Notes: a model not told the origin generated them from the sequence alone. A DNA stretch of 64,000 bases from Athripsodes cinereus (GCA_947579605.1 OX388305.1:27541542-27605541), one strand, 5' to 3'; shown: positions 1-12,005, counted from the stretch's first letter. A program made the numbers and translations.

Positions 1-2530
1 ATTTACAAAAGTGTTTCCACTTTCCCTACAAATTCTCCGTGTGTTATGTGGAATATGTCCACATTCTTGGAAATACTATTGAACAATCCAATTGCCTTAG
101 CTATTGGTGATTTTGCGAAAATATTTGTCCGGCTTGTAGGTGGATAGAATAGCATATGCTGACGTGAGCGACTATACGATGCTGGTATATAAAAATTAAA
201 CTCATTCAGTGCTCAAGGGTGTTATATCCAAGACTGCCCATTACAAATGCAGATGGAATCTAGATTTGAAATCTCCCACGGATATGCTTGTGTGGTGAAG
301 GCAGAGAAGACCGACAACAGGAGGATGTAAATAGTTTTGTTTTTATCATACCGGACACTTGTTTTGAGTTCAATTAGCTTACATAGGTATATTGATTTTT
401 TACTCGATAAATCTATACTTATTTAAAAAAATATATATAAAAGAGAAAGACAGAAGGATACTTTTAAACCAGTGAGGCGTTCACTAATTAACTTAAATTG
501 GTGTTATTTTCTTCCTGATTAAACATAACACCCTGATTTTGCAAGATAATTGTTAGAAACAAATATGTATAAATCAAAAATATTTGTATTCCATATTTTT
601 GAGATGTATATAACTAAACATAATAACTTTAAATTTACTAGCATACATATATTATTCAAAGTAACTTAATACTCTATTTATGTAGGTATTTACAATTTAA
701 TTAGCATCCAAAAGCGTGACGATAAAATACATGAATTTTCGTGGAATTTTATAAGAAATCAACAACAATCTCAGAAGTTTTACTAGGTACACGGTCATTG
801 GAATAATTTAAACAGTAATTTAGTTCAATGCCATACATTGTAATGTTAATAAACCTTTTATTAAATATTTAAATTTGGCAAAACTGACGGCAAATAAATC
901 ACTCCACATTTTATACTTTGATGGAAACTCACCCGAATAAACAAAAGAAAGTTGTAAACATCAACAACATTAATTATAATTCAAAATATAAACAGTAAAC
1001 TCATGTATAATCAAATAATAATTGATCAAATCATTTCACTTAACAATATTAATACAAAAACACTCGGAAAAACTAGAATAACAAAACATATAAGCCGGAA
1101 AATTCAATGAAAACTATGACATCTTAAATTTTGATGTATCCCTACATATACAAGAGTATAGCTATTAAAATAATACAAATATTACACATTGTGACTTGCC
1201 AAAAAATAGTAGTTATATTGGAGCGTTCAAATATATGCAAAAACAAGAGTTCGTTGTGTTTTCCATGTGATGTAGACGAAATATACAAGCCTCGCCCGTA
1301 CTAAGTTATAGGTTATGTTCATTTACAACATAAATAATAGGTGTATTTACCTTATAGAGACGATTATCTTGCCTAAAAGCACAATTATATACCACAACTA
1401 GATATAATGGATCACATTTATTAAATTATTAGCAGCAAACTGAGTTTGCATCACATAAATAATAAAATAAAACAGAAAACATCAAAAGCGGACAAGAAGC
1501 GACACGGAACAGCGGGCCAAGCAGCAGCTGACTGCGTGTACTTGTCGACACACTTTCAACTGGCGTTAAACACGACGTAATATTAAACATAAAATAAAAA
1601 AAAATGGAAATCAAATGAAAATTATGTATAAATTTAAAACATTTAGGAAAACGCATTTGAAATGATTTATTATTTTTATGATATCATTTTATGGGACGGT
1701 TTATTTGACGCACTTGCAAAGTGATTCAAAATAATCATCGAGTGGGCGCGCGCCGCACGCTGCCCTCCAGTGGCAACATTAGGAATTATCGATTCTCCAG
1801 TCAATGGCAATGGTGCCACGATACCGAATAATGTAATTGGTTTAGCATGTAGGAACTTACTAGAGTATTATGTACCTACATACAATGATATCTACGCTAC
1901 ATATTATAAGTACCTATAGTACGTATTGTACATAGTACACATCTGTTTCCACGAAAACTTAAGACAGTCGCACCGATTTACGAAAAATAATAATTTTAGA
2001 ATAGTACGAAGGAAAAACTTTGCGGACGGGTTTATAGGAAAAAAATAATTTATTAATACTTCTAATAATTATTATTAAGTATTTACTTTGATTGAAATTT
2101 ACATGTGTTTCTTTCAAAGTATTATTGTGAGAAAAGAAAAAAACTTATTAAATAAAATATCTAAACATTTCACATTTAAAATAAACATGGAGTGGCTAAT
2201 CTAAATAAAAATGTAGATATACATTCACAATGTAAGCATTTATCAGGATATCTATTTCCTAGATTTTCAATAAAAATATGGATTCGTTTTGCCAATTGTA
2301 TAGGCAACCAATATTTTCATGATAAAATTAGGTATATATGTAACTTACCTACTGTAAATATAGGTATAATTTGTTTTTACTAGATTTTACTTTTTTATAA
2401 CGTAAAAATAAATATATATCTACATATCATGTATACCTATATTATGAGATATCATATAAACAGAATGGATATTTTTTATGTTCATATGGAAGACACCCCA
2501 TTGGTTTGAGGGTCACCTAAAATGAAGCTA
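1..2530. other. AT-rich DNA without recognisable gene
   Basis: Stop codons are dense in all six frames and no domain-like translation is seen. The only compositional break is a short GC-rich island around 1741-1830, described separately. A further mild GC patch at 1490-1575 gives no plausible protein. Confidence 0.6.
1741..1830. promoter_or_regulatory. GC-rich island with CTCF-like motif
   Basis: A GC-rich stretch interrupts very AT-rich DNA. It contains CTGCCCTCCAGTGGCAAC at 1760-1777, whose reverse complement fits the animal CTCF core (CCAnyAGrGGGCrS) with one mismatch, and an ATCGAT just downstream. The motif match is seen in the sequence; a regulatory or insulator role is inference only. 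Confidence 0.3.
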
Positions 2531-2548
2531 CGTTTATTAAGTACATAT

Positions 2549-2668
2549 GTCATCACATCATTTCCCACAAATGGGGTAGCCAGCGGACTAAATACTTGCG
2601 ATAAACATGCCGGTTGTCTTTTCCGTGCCAAAAAGACATTCAGAATGGGTGGCATACCTCATCGTTTA
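2549..2668 (-). repeat. Family A dispersed repeat (SINE-like), partial
   Basis: On the minus strand this reads as family A: a segment like ATGAGGTATGCCACCC, a middle part with CATGTTTATCGCAAG, then GGCTACCCCATTTGTGGG near the 3' end. Only the 3' half of the repeat is present. It matches the better copies at 11040-11310 and 26560-26800. Confidence 0.75.
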
Positions 2669-2670
2669 AT

Positions 2671-3792
2671 TGAAGTGGTTACCTATACGTATCTTTAAAG
2701 AAGTTGATTGAGTTGAAATGAGTATTATTTTAAGAAGAAATAAAAAAAACTTATAAGCACATAATAATACGTTGATACAAGTGCCTACTCACTAATAATG
2801 TAATGGTTCATGAATTCCGCTATTGTGTTCGTACATAGTGTAAATACTAAAGTACACCTATTCACCTCTGGATGCATACATTATTGTCAGTTTGCCAACT
2901 GGAGTACCTATTCAGTAAGTAGGTACCTACCTACCTGTGTACATGATAATATGTGTAATAATAATAGTAATACTACATCTCTACAAATACCTAGTGAATA
3001 CTTACCAATAAGTTGGCAGGTAGGTACTCTCATCAGTGGTACTGGTAGGTAGGTAGGTACCTAAGTAGGTAAGTATAGGAAGGTAAGTATAGATACCTAA
3101 TATATTATTGTAGGGTATTAGGTATAAGTATTATATCCATTATCGATTGTAAGTAGCTACCGATTGGGCGGGTAATTGTGGCATCGTACAAGCTTCATAT
3201 AATAATTGATTAACTGACAAACCTGGCGTTGGGAATCTGCAAATTAATAATATTTTTTTATTCGCAAAACTGCAGACTGCAATTTTTTCAGGAGGTTCAA
3301 ATTATTTTAATACTTGAGTGGTTGATGCTTTAGTTTTTGGACTTTCAAACGAGATATTCTGGATTGGTATCCTTGTATTGCCTTATCCACCATTGGTATC
3401 CTTTATGCACCTTTACGGCTAAAGCACATTGATCACTGTATGGGAGATTATTTAGGAAGATCTCGAACACATTTTAAAAATATTTACTCATTTCAAGGTG
3501 TAAAAAATACGCGAAAAAAAGAATGAACCTGTTTTCTTTTATAAAAATAAATTCTCCGATTGTTTAAATATTGAGCGGAACAAAGAAAAATGGCAATTTC
3601 TCGAGTATTAACATTTCTATTAATTGAATTATAAAATTGGATATTCGATAATATGTGTTAAATTCATTTTATGTGTGTGCTTCGTCATAAAAGATTTATA
3701 TCTTTGTTTGAGTCTAGTTCGATCTGGGTAAATTGTCTATACGTGTGATGTTATAATACTTTACATATAATAATTGTTTAGGGACAAGTACT
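2671..3792. repeat. AT-rich spacer with TACC/TAGG simple repeats
   Basis: Degenerate tetranucleotide runs of the TAGG/TACC kind occur at about 2918-2940 and 3018-3100, including TAGGTAGGTAGGTACC. The rest of the stretch shows no gene or recognisable element. Confidence 0.6.
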
Positions 3793-3795
3793 TAA

Positions 3796-4330
3796 TGGGG
3801 TGTTCACATTTGGCGAATATCGCCAGGCGAATTCCAAAATATAACGCCAGGCGAAAAAACAAAATTCGCCGTACGCCCATTGATCGTCACACCTGTTCAC
3901 ACAGTCCACCGATATAGAAACGATCTGTCAGATGCGCTTTGATTTTGACACTGTTTTCAAAATGGCGTCGAGATGGAGATCGCGAAGTGTTTATTTTTAG
4001 TCGAAAATGTTATAGTAGAGGTTATAACGCACCTTTTAATTAAGGAAACAAACGCCACAAACCAACAACAAAGATAACAGCTGTCACGAAGCGGGAAACA
4101 TTATAAAATTTATAGGTTATAAAGTTTTTACCATAGATACGAACGCCGCGTACATCTGCGCATGCGCGAATCGTTCAATCGGCCGAAAATGTTGGAAGGT
4201 GGTCAACTCGAGACGATATCGTTTCTACTGGTTTTTATCGTTTCAGACTAGCTGTCATTTTGTTCACACGGTTCAAATGGTTGGCGATATTTTGGTGCCT
4301 GGCGATATTCGCCAAAGTGAGAACACCACA
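3796..4330. mobile_element. PIF/Harbinger-like MITE, TAA target duplication
   Basis: The ends are inverted repeats: the left end starts TGGGGTGTTCACATTTGGCG and the right end, read in reverse complement, starts TGTGGTGTTCTCACTTTGGC. Both continue into GAATATCGCCAGGC. The element is flanked by TAA at 3793-3795 and 4331-4333, the 3-bp duplication (TWA) typical of the PIF/Harbinger superfamily. At 535 bp it is too short to carry a transposase. An internal ATGGCGTCGAGATGG aligns with the start of a short open frame in the second copy at 49871-50403, which suggests a leftover coding start from a larger parent. Superfamily assignment is inferred from the duplication and ends only. Confidence 0.75.
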
Positions 4331-4333
4331 TAA

Positions 4334-5505
4334 GTATCTACTTATTAACTGAAATTTATATCGTCACTACCGAATAAACTGGGCGCCATCGCCGTCAACA
4401 AAATAATATTATTATCGTATAATATACCTACGTTATAGTTGGTATAAACCATTTCACAGACGATTTACTTCTTTGACAATCCAGAAAGAGATGAAAATTA
4501 CTTTTCGTAGGTACGTTTTATAATGAATATAGATACATAATGATTCAGACAAATACACTTATTGTTTCGTTTCTAAATATAACGAGTGCAACAGGGATTA
4601 GAGGATACATCGCTCGCATTCTCATATGTCAATACAATATTATCATAATATATGTAGGTACAATATATCTTCAATAGGTAGGTATATAGAGACAGTTAGT
4701 ATGGCATGTACTGAACACTAGTGCTGGTATACTATTGGTAGTAAAAGAGTGACCAGATTAGAATTGAAGATCCTGCAAGTTGCGTGAGTAAAAATTACTA
4801 GATTCTGCTAAGCTTGATAAAATAATATGGCGAAATATGTACGAATATAAATAATGTACAAATAATAAGCAAAAATCATATAAATGTTTAAAGGTACCTA
4901 ATTAAAATATTTTATTTATTATTTGTCTATATTTATGTCGAAAATTTGGTAGGCATTAAACATTAAGTAAACATCTGCTAAAATTGCAGGATCTGGAGAT
5001 TCTGCTAAATCTGTTTACTTTGGACAATGTTGCTGGTATCCATGTGGTGAACCCAGAGACAATACTCGGACAATTAAACATATTACTATGTATGTGTTGA
5101 TATATATAATATGTATGCAAGCGAAGAGTAATGTATTAGTACTTCGACTTGTAGCATTAATACTGGCTGAACACAAGACAAATAATAATTAATGAAGATT
5201 AAATTTGTGACCAATCTAAATGACACGTTAAGATGTTAATGACAAGGTTAAAAGATAGACAAGAAAATATTGATGGAGCACACAGATGTTTTTGGCTCCA
5301 AAGTACCTGCATTAGATCTCAAGAGTTAGTAGTTTGAAGTTCATATTGGAGATTGGTGACGTATTTTATTATTTCTTAGGCATTCCACCCAATACTGAGT
5401 ATTTTGGCGTATCATTAGTGACATTTTTTCCCACTTATGGCGTAGCATCCTGCAAGGACATTTAGTGTCAATCATTAGTGGCAAATAATGTGAGATATGG
5501 ATTTA
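4334..5505. other. AT-rich spacer, no gene seen
   Basis: No coding signal. About 5395-5465 has a weak resemblance, on the minus strand, to the 3' end of family A (TTCCCACTTATGGCGTAGC), too diverged to call firmly. Confidence 0.5.
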
Positions 5506-5511
5506 GCAATA

Positions 5512-5620
5512 AAATAAAATAATCTTTATTGTACATTTTAAAAGTAGTACAAATGGCGGATTTATTGCCTGCAGGCAAATGAGAACGATGAGCAATCAAC
5601 GTGAGAAGAATAGGTTAGTA
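5512..5620 (-). repeat. LINE 3' tail fragment, family-B-like
   Basis: Read on the minus strand, this has GCAATAAATCCGCCATTTG, a short AT-rich stretch, then TGTACAATAAAGATTATTTT and an (ATTTT) tail. This is the layout of insect LINE 3' ends: a short stem-loop, a 'CCGCC..TTGTAC' block, then AATAAAG and an A/T-rich tail. It resembles family B (10490-10625) but is not identical. Confidence 0.55.
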
Positions 5621-6054
5621 GAAAATATTTATTTTTTGAGCCCTCATCTCATTAAAAGCCCATAAAATAATAGAATGTCTTCTGCATAATTATTATTGAT
5701 GGTGAGCAAAATGAATAATACGAGTAAATAAAAAAGAATAACATATTGATGAGAAAGTAATATTGACTATATAGTAATATTAGAATATAATATTATTTAT
5801 AAATGAATGAATTATTATTAAATGATTTATTTATTTATTTAATACATTTTTAACTAATCATAACAACATCCCTACATAGTTTTGAAAATAAGATAGACAT
5901 TTGCAGAAAGTCTGAGATGAACTTGAATCGTATATTTTTTGATTGATTCATTCATTTTATTATTATAAATAACAGTCCATATCCTTAACAGTTAACATGC
6001 TAATTTAAGCAATACAATAAGATATATTAGATGTAGGTATATGTTTATTTTAAA

Positions 6055-6216
6055 AAGATGTATCTGGGTTTTTGTTATAAACCCAAATACAACCATACAC
6101 ACCTTTCACAGTAAGCTACTAAAAGCTTGTGTCGTGAAAGGGGAGTTTGCCGGCAGCTGGTATCGAACCACGGACCCCTTATTCACGATGCCGAGACTGT
6201 ACCTCTAGGCTACCGA
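6055..6216 (-). repeat. tRNA-derived SINE copy
   Basis: The minus strand carries both internal RNA polymerase III promoter boxes at tRNA-like spacing: box A TAGCCTAGAGG (6212-6202) and box B GGTTCGATACC (6169-6159). The part between them looks like a decayed tRNA without full cloverleaf stems, and an unrelated body follows. This is the structure of a tRNA-derived SINE. Only one clear copy was seen here, so the 3' limit is approximate. Confidence 0.6.
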
Positions 6217-6219
6217 CGA

Positions 6220-6838
6220 AAAAAAAATATTTTAATAACTCCGCTTAAATGTTAGATAATGACAATTTGTCTAAAATGCCACACAGACATTATAGTTGAT
6301 AGTCTTCTGTTTACAAATAATACAAAATAGTAATGCTTCTCATGCAAGTAATGGAATAGAATAGAATTATGAATAGAGAGAAATGTAGAATTAATGTTTC
6401 AGTAGGTAGATAGTGATATTGTTGTGTTGTATTCTGCTGTCTGGGGTATGAAACTACGTAAAGTCATGTTCAGTATATAATAATATAAGGTTTCCCGTTA
6501 TAGGTTTACTCGTGTGAGAATCAGTTAATCCATTTTGCTTATATCATGAGAATTCACAGTATTGTAATATTATTCCAAACGTGTTTTTACCACCGATAAA
6601 GTTTTAAATATTTTGTTTAACATTTTTATTCCTTATCAATTCTAGTTTGTATTAAAGTAAAAATATAGGCAATAAAATAGCAAGAGGTCAAAACTTCGCT
6701 CAACTTGTACTATTAAGACTATGAAAACAAGAGAAATAGAAAAAAAGCTTATAAGACATTAAATATTGCACTGCTTAGAGACGCACGGGTTTGGTGACCT
6801 GTCTACTGAATCACGACCTCTTCACCGTGTAATTATCA
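6220..6838. other. AT-rich spacer, no gene seen
   Basis: No coding-like frame and no recognisable repeat. Confidence 0.5.
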
Positions 6839-6841
6839 CGT

Positions 6842-6972
6842 GGAGTCCTCTGTATGTTTCCAAGAGATGAGGTTTTCCACTACACCTGATTTTTCTCGGC
6901 ACAAAGATGACGACTAGCATGTTTATTAGTAGGTCTGCAGGCTACCCCACTATGTGAAACCATGATTGTTGT
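6842..6972 (+). repeat. Family A dispersed repeat, 3' part
   Basis: Diverged 3' half of family A: GATGAGGTTTTCCACTACACC, then GGCACAAAGATGACGACTAG, CATGTTTATTAGTAGG and GGCTACCCCACTATGTG. The stem-loop near the 3' end is partly decayed in this copy. Confidence 0.6.
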
Positions 6973-6974
6973 TG

Positions 6975-9435
6975 GTTTTTATTAAAAAAAGGTTTTACGT
7001 TAGCTCAATATAATTATATTATCTAAAGATTCAAAGGAGGTGTAATTACTAAATTTAAAGTATAGGTTTTATTTCACTGATATAAATCGTGGTGTTAGTT
7101 GAATGATGTACTCGTATATTATAATTGTATTATGATAAAGCTCTGAACTCAAACACCATCAGCCATAGTTTCTAACATCAGACATAAAGTTTGTTGCTGG
7201 TAATGGAAACCACAATGCAATAGTTGAATCGGTCCGATAGAAAGCTCAATGATTAACTCTGTCTAGATCTAAGTATTATGTATTCCTTTACATTAGACAA
7301 CAGAAAAGCAATATTTTGTATCGGTAATCTCAAATATCAAACATTACATATTTCACACTGACATATATCTGTCGTTTGTGAAATAAAATTTAATGTTATG
7401 TAGAAAAACGAGAAAGCACATTTTAAAATAAACACAAATGAATATGGCTTTCATAGTGAGTTAGAGATAAATGGGTTCGTTTCAAAGTTATTTCTGCCAA
7501 AGCGCAGGTACAGTAAATTAGGCAAGTAAATAGATAACATAATACAAAAATAGCATTATGAGAAATGTGTGCCAAAAAGTTATTTTCATAACTATGTTAG
7601 TGTGTAATAATATTATAACTGTATAATGAACTATTCAACAGTCGTTATTTAAAATTGGCACATGAAAATGCAACGTTGATTGATGTCTCTCATTTTTTTA
7701 CGTGTGCGTCTCCAGAAATATATTAAAATGTGTTACGTAACTACATACATCACGAGAACGATATTCGGGGAAAAAAGCTTATAATGTGTCTACTGGTGAT
7801 AGCATTTTTTTCGTTTATTCGTGGGGAAAATGAATAAGCCAAATATGTGTATGAAGGGTTTTATATTGCTTTATAAATCCCACATTTTAACGGTTTTACA
7901 AGGGAATGCAATTAATTTTTTTCAGGGTGGACTAATTTTTATGATAATACGCATGATTGTTTCGTCCATTGAAATAATGTATATGGTATTATATTTCCGA
8001 GCCAAATTTAATATTATAAAACTATATGAGAATATAAAGTAAGTATGTAAAATAATATAATGATAATAAAGTCGAGTGGAGTAGTAATTATCTTAATAAA
8101 ACAATAACGATTCCATACGTCTTTTCTTGGTGAGTGCATGTCTGCGAGACATAACAATAAAAGATAAGTAAACGGCAAGTGGTCCACTAAGTATAATAAC
8201 AATATGAGGTCATAAACATAATCGGAAGTCATTAATCAGCCAGCTACCCGAGTGGGAGGTGGGTAGGCAGCGGGCAGACGGACTTGCAACCAACGGCAGG
8301 AGAAACTTAACCATGTATGTACCATCAGTCCCAGCGGTGAGTGGAGTCCCGACCGAGGGCCCCTTCTGACAGCAGTATCACGAAATGTCACAACGTTTTT
8401 GACAATAAATCATGGCATATCTTGTACCCACTGGTTGCATGACTATTTATTTTCATCACATGTAAGGACAAAACATGAAAAAGATAATAAAGATAAACAT
8501 AACAAACAAACTTCACTCAAAAAATGAATAATAATCTATTTACACCATTGAATCAAAGTTTCAAGTTATCATAAAAATAAAACGTACGAAGACCATTTTG
8601 GTACATTCAGTACACTCTAGAAGTGATATGGGTAAGGTGCACTATATTTGAGGTAGAATTTTGTAAAACAATGTAGGTACAAGACATTTAACATCTTAAA
8701 TCCAGCAATGAGAAGTCTCACTGATGTCTGATACGTGATACTGATGTCTTATTTTTTTATAATATTGATAATAATTATGATCTGTGTGCTCTTTACGTGG
8801 AGTCTATTGGCTAATGCATTTGCGGGACAGGCCGTGATTGTACGACGAGCTAGAATTCAAAAAATCTATTCCCTATACTTTAATTAAAGTTGAAACACTC
8901 TAAAACGTCCGAATTATGTATCTCATTCCATTTCATCGTTTAAAGGTGTCTGGAAAAATGTTTAACTTAAAAAGTTCTCTTGATTCTACTTCATATTTTT
9001 ATCAGAGTGACTATATTAGGTAATGTTATACAGAAAATACCATCTAGCGAATCTAAAGCTTCATAGTCAACCTAGATAAGATCTATGTATCTTTTATAGT
9101 TTTGAGGAATATATTTACCCAAGCAGGCGTAATATTACCCGAATAATAAATTGCCGTTTTTTTTTCAGGGTATGACGAATTAATGTTTGGTATAAGAAAC
9201 GAAATTTCCAAAGCTTATTTATAAGAATGTTTGAAAGACTTTACTTTGACGTTATTATTATACTCGTATATAAAATAAAAATGATTTAGAGAATATCCTC
9301 TGAAAATTGGTCGATGAATAATAAATATGTATGTCTTAATTTAAACGGTTTTCGAAACTTTAGGGAAAGTCTCTTTAAAAACCTTATATTTTTTTCAAAT
9401 CAAAATATTTTTGTGTGTAAATTTATAATAAGATA
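6975..9435. other. AT-rich spacer with one GC-rich patch
   Basis: No gene recognised. A GC-rich patch at 8230-8390 (CAGCCAGCTACCCGAGTGGG and GAGGGCCCCTTCTGACAGC) stands out from its surroundings but gives no long frame; it may be an old non-coding functional element or a repeat. At 8670-8720 ACATTTAACATCTTAAATCC resembles the middle of family A, indicating a decayed copy. Confidence 0.45.
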
Positions 9436-9439
9436 ATTA

Positions 9440-9640
9440 TTCATAAAATGTCAACATGACATAACCTTGCTTCACTCCCTTGGTGAGGACAAACCATTCC
9501 GAGAGGGTAATATTTACGCTCACGTAAACGGAGTTCCATACGTAGAGTGAAGAATTGCCTTGATCATCTGGCTGCTTACCCCATTCTCCGACAAAACGTG
9601 CCACAATCTTTTCCGGTCCGCACAATCAAAGTACAAAAAA
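9440..9640 (-). pseudogene. LINE reverse transcriptase fragment
   Basis: The minus strand encodes a piece of the same RT family as the large copy at 40545-41933. Its translation contains ITLSEWFVLTKGVKQGYVM, matching NTLSEWFVLTKGVKQGCVM (RT motif B region) of the large copy, and before it a diverged match to the helix that follows motif A. Only about 60 codons remain: neither the motif A aspartate nor the YADD box is present. It is an internal, inactive scrap in opposite orientation to the larger copy. Confidence 0.8.
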
Positions 9641-9938
9641 TATATAAATTAATACCCGCAAACTTCTAATTGAAGTTATTCCTATTATCATCAATGTAAA
9701 GTAGTGAATCAATTACGTAAATAAATATTTTTAGTAATATGGTATCTGTATTTCGAATTGACAATAAAAGAGATCAGTATTCGATAAACAACAACCTAAG
9801 TGTTCTTTCATGTTAGGGGCACGACGCCAATGCGCCGACAGATACATAATCAGTGACAGTTGAATGAAAAATATATGATAAACAGACTTAAATAATTATT
9901 TGGAGTAAAATTATGGCTATAATAATGTTAACTGAAAC

Positions 9939-10188
9939 TAATACTAGTACTCACTGTGTCGGTGTTTAGGTAGTAGAATTCCATATCGAAAAATAAAACA
10001 GGTGTTTTATTCTACTAAAGATTTATTTTGTGAGAGAGACGTCTTTCGTCTTATGAGGACATTGTCAATCATTGTCAATCATTGGACATTGGATTGACAA
10101 TGTCCTCATAAGACGAAAGACGTCTCTCTCACAAAATAAATCTTTAGTAGAATAAAACACCTGTTTTATTTTTCGTTAATACTAGTAC
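9939..10188. repeat. Exact 84-bp inverted repeat (foldback/palindrome)
   Basis: Arms 9987-10070 and 10092-10175 are exact reverse complements over 84 bp, separated by a 21-bp loop made of ATTGTCAATCATTGGACATTG. The loop repeats fragments of the arm tip. A 12-bp direct repeat, TAATACTAGTAC, lies on either side (9939-9950 and 10177-10188). No transposon ends are recognisable. Explanations include a very young foldback element, a snap-back template switch during replication, or an assembly artefact. Confidence 0.9.
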
Positions 10189-10489
10189 AAAGTTGGACTA
10201 CAAAATGTGTACCGTGACAAATCTGATAGTAGATATCAAGATGTCTAAAGTCTTCTAGGTTTTAGATTATCCACTTAGTATTTTAGAATTTCCAATTATG
10301 AGATAAAAAATAAAAATTGTATTCATACTAACGTGACTTTTTAAGTCGAGAGTCAGTTTTCACTGAGTACCATTACATCACGAACAACCATACCAGCAGT
10401 CTAGCGTGAAGTTCTTTTTATTTATTTTTTCAATTCAGTTAATTTTGCTATTTTATTGTTATAATTTGGTTTCTATTTTTACACCTTTC

Positions 10490-10625
10490 GGTTTGTTGGA
10501 ATAGATTTCGCTTTCGAGATAAACTCGTCCTCTGTATTTTGATTGTATCTAACTTGAATGTTTACCTTTTATGTAATTGTTTGTAATCAATGTACAGTAA
10601 AGAATGAATAAAATAAAATAAATAT
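10490..10625 (+). repeat. Family B LINE 3' tail
   Basis: Copy of family B: GTTGGAATAGATTTCGCTTT, a short inverted pair around TTTCGCTTTCGAGA, AAACTCGTCCTCTGTATTTT, a short AT-rich stretch, then TGTAATCAATGTACAGTAAA and a GAATGAATAAAATAAAATAA tail. The A-rich tail and fixed 3' end indicate a 5'-truncated non-LTR element. No coding part remains. Confidence 0.7.
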
Positions 10626-11039
10626 AAAATTCATAAATTATAACATGAAATTATAAAAAAAATCAAAAAACCATATTTTTTAAAATTATTTGTACGTACA
10701 GAGGGTAATATCATGACGTGTCTATCTTAAGATAAGTATTTATATTTTTCAGATTACAACATTATTGAAGCAATAAGTTCGATTAATTGATTTAGAAATT
10801 TTAAGGATGCCCTACCACAGTAATAAATTGAAGGAAGCATACCAAAACAAAATAATATCAATCATTCAGAGGTAATTTTGAGGACACATTGTATTTATTA
10901 AACCTTCCCAGAATTGAATATTTTACTATTTGCTGTAAGTATATAACTAAAAAAAAAACAATTTAGTGAATAAATTTCATAAAATATTAATGTCTTTTTT
11001 AAATTATAGTCTTTCTACATTTAGATGCAGTATTTTTAT

Positions 11040-11310
11040 GATCCTATGGAGTGCCCGGTAAAGAATTGGTCTCCCACTCTTCTCCGTAAGTTTTCGAGTG
11101 TTCTGTTAAAGACAGGTGTCCGTAAAAAATAAGACATTTTACATCTTAAATTCAGCGATGAGGTTGGTTTGCCACCGATCCTGAATGTATTGATTTTATA
11201 TTGGTACAGAGAGGACAGCTTGCATGTTTATTATATACAGCTGGTCCGCTAGCTACCCCATTTGTGGAATATGGTGTGATGGTATATTATAGTAGTAGTA
11301 TTTTCATAGA
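11040..11310 (+). repeat. Family A dispersed repeat, near-full copy
   Basis: The best family A copy. In order: GAGTGCCCGGTAAAGAATTG, TCTCCGTAAGTTTTCGAGTG, TTTTACATCTTAAATTCAGC, AGAGGACAGCTTGCATGTTT, GCTAGCTACCCCATTTGTGG, then GTGTGATGGTATATTATAG and a TAGTAG tail. It has no open frame across its length and no tRNA boxes. The last ~55 bp match the 3' end of the LINE at 40545-41933, including the TATAGTAGTAGTAT tail, so it is probably a SINE mobilised by that LINE. It may instead be the decayed 3' end of a related LINE. Confidence 0.8.
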
Positions 11311-11311
11311 T

Positions 11312-11745
11312 CTTAGTACCGATCTACTGACATATTCTTACAACATAATATTATACAGAGAGTATTCAAATATTGCTTACCAGAGTTGTATACACAGGAT
11401 GACAGCACGGAGATGGATTAATCTGAAACACAGATAGGATATTGGTAGATACAGCATCATATTAAAGGAACATCCCTATTTTCTTACATTATACATAATA
11501 TACAAAAATATTATCTGTGTCATAATATATGTTCATCATTCCAATGACATATAACATAACATAGGTATACATAAATACACAATTTACGCTCACTCATATT
11601 TAGATACCTACATGAAATATTGTAATACAACTATCGAAACTTATTATATACATCAGCTGTTTATACATCAACTTATTATAAAATATAATTTGACAAGGTT
11701 TATTGGTATTCTCTGTTTTATTAATATTCAGATTATTGTACAAAA
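11312..11745. other. AT-rich spacer between two family A copies
   Basis: No gene-like frame; short AT-rich DNA only. Confidence 0.5.
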
Positions 11746-11749
11746 TAGC

Positions 11750-12005
11750 AATTTCGAACATTTACCGCTAAGCCCCCGAAAAAGAATATGTTGTCTTCCA
11801 TTCTTTACCAAATTTTTGATTGTCCTGTAAAAACTTTATGTACAGGACATTTCACAAATTTCATTTAGCGATGCGTTATGCCATCTTTCCTGAATATCTT
11901 TACTGTTATTGATACAAAAAGGATAACTTGAATGTTTATAACACGAAAATAATTCGCTGGCTACCACACTTGTGGGAAATGTTATGATGGTATGCATGAA
12001 TGATT
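11750..12005 (+). repeat. Family A dispersed repeat, diverged copy
   Basis: Same order of blocks as the copy at 11040, but more diverged: TGTCTTCCATTCTTTACC, TTTGATTGTCCTGTAAAA, TTTCATTTAGCGATGCG, GGATAACTTGAATGTTTATA, GGCTACCACACTTGTGGGAA and TGTTATGATGGTATGCATGA. Same strand as its neighbour, about 450 bp downstream of it. Confidence 0.75.

Noticed and set aside
2192..2383. 63-codon plus-strand frame starting with ATG-like context
   Set aside because: Composition is that of random AT-rich DNA; no homologue-like motif.
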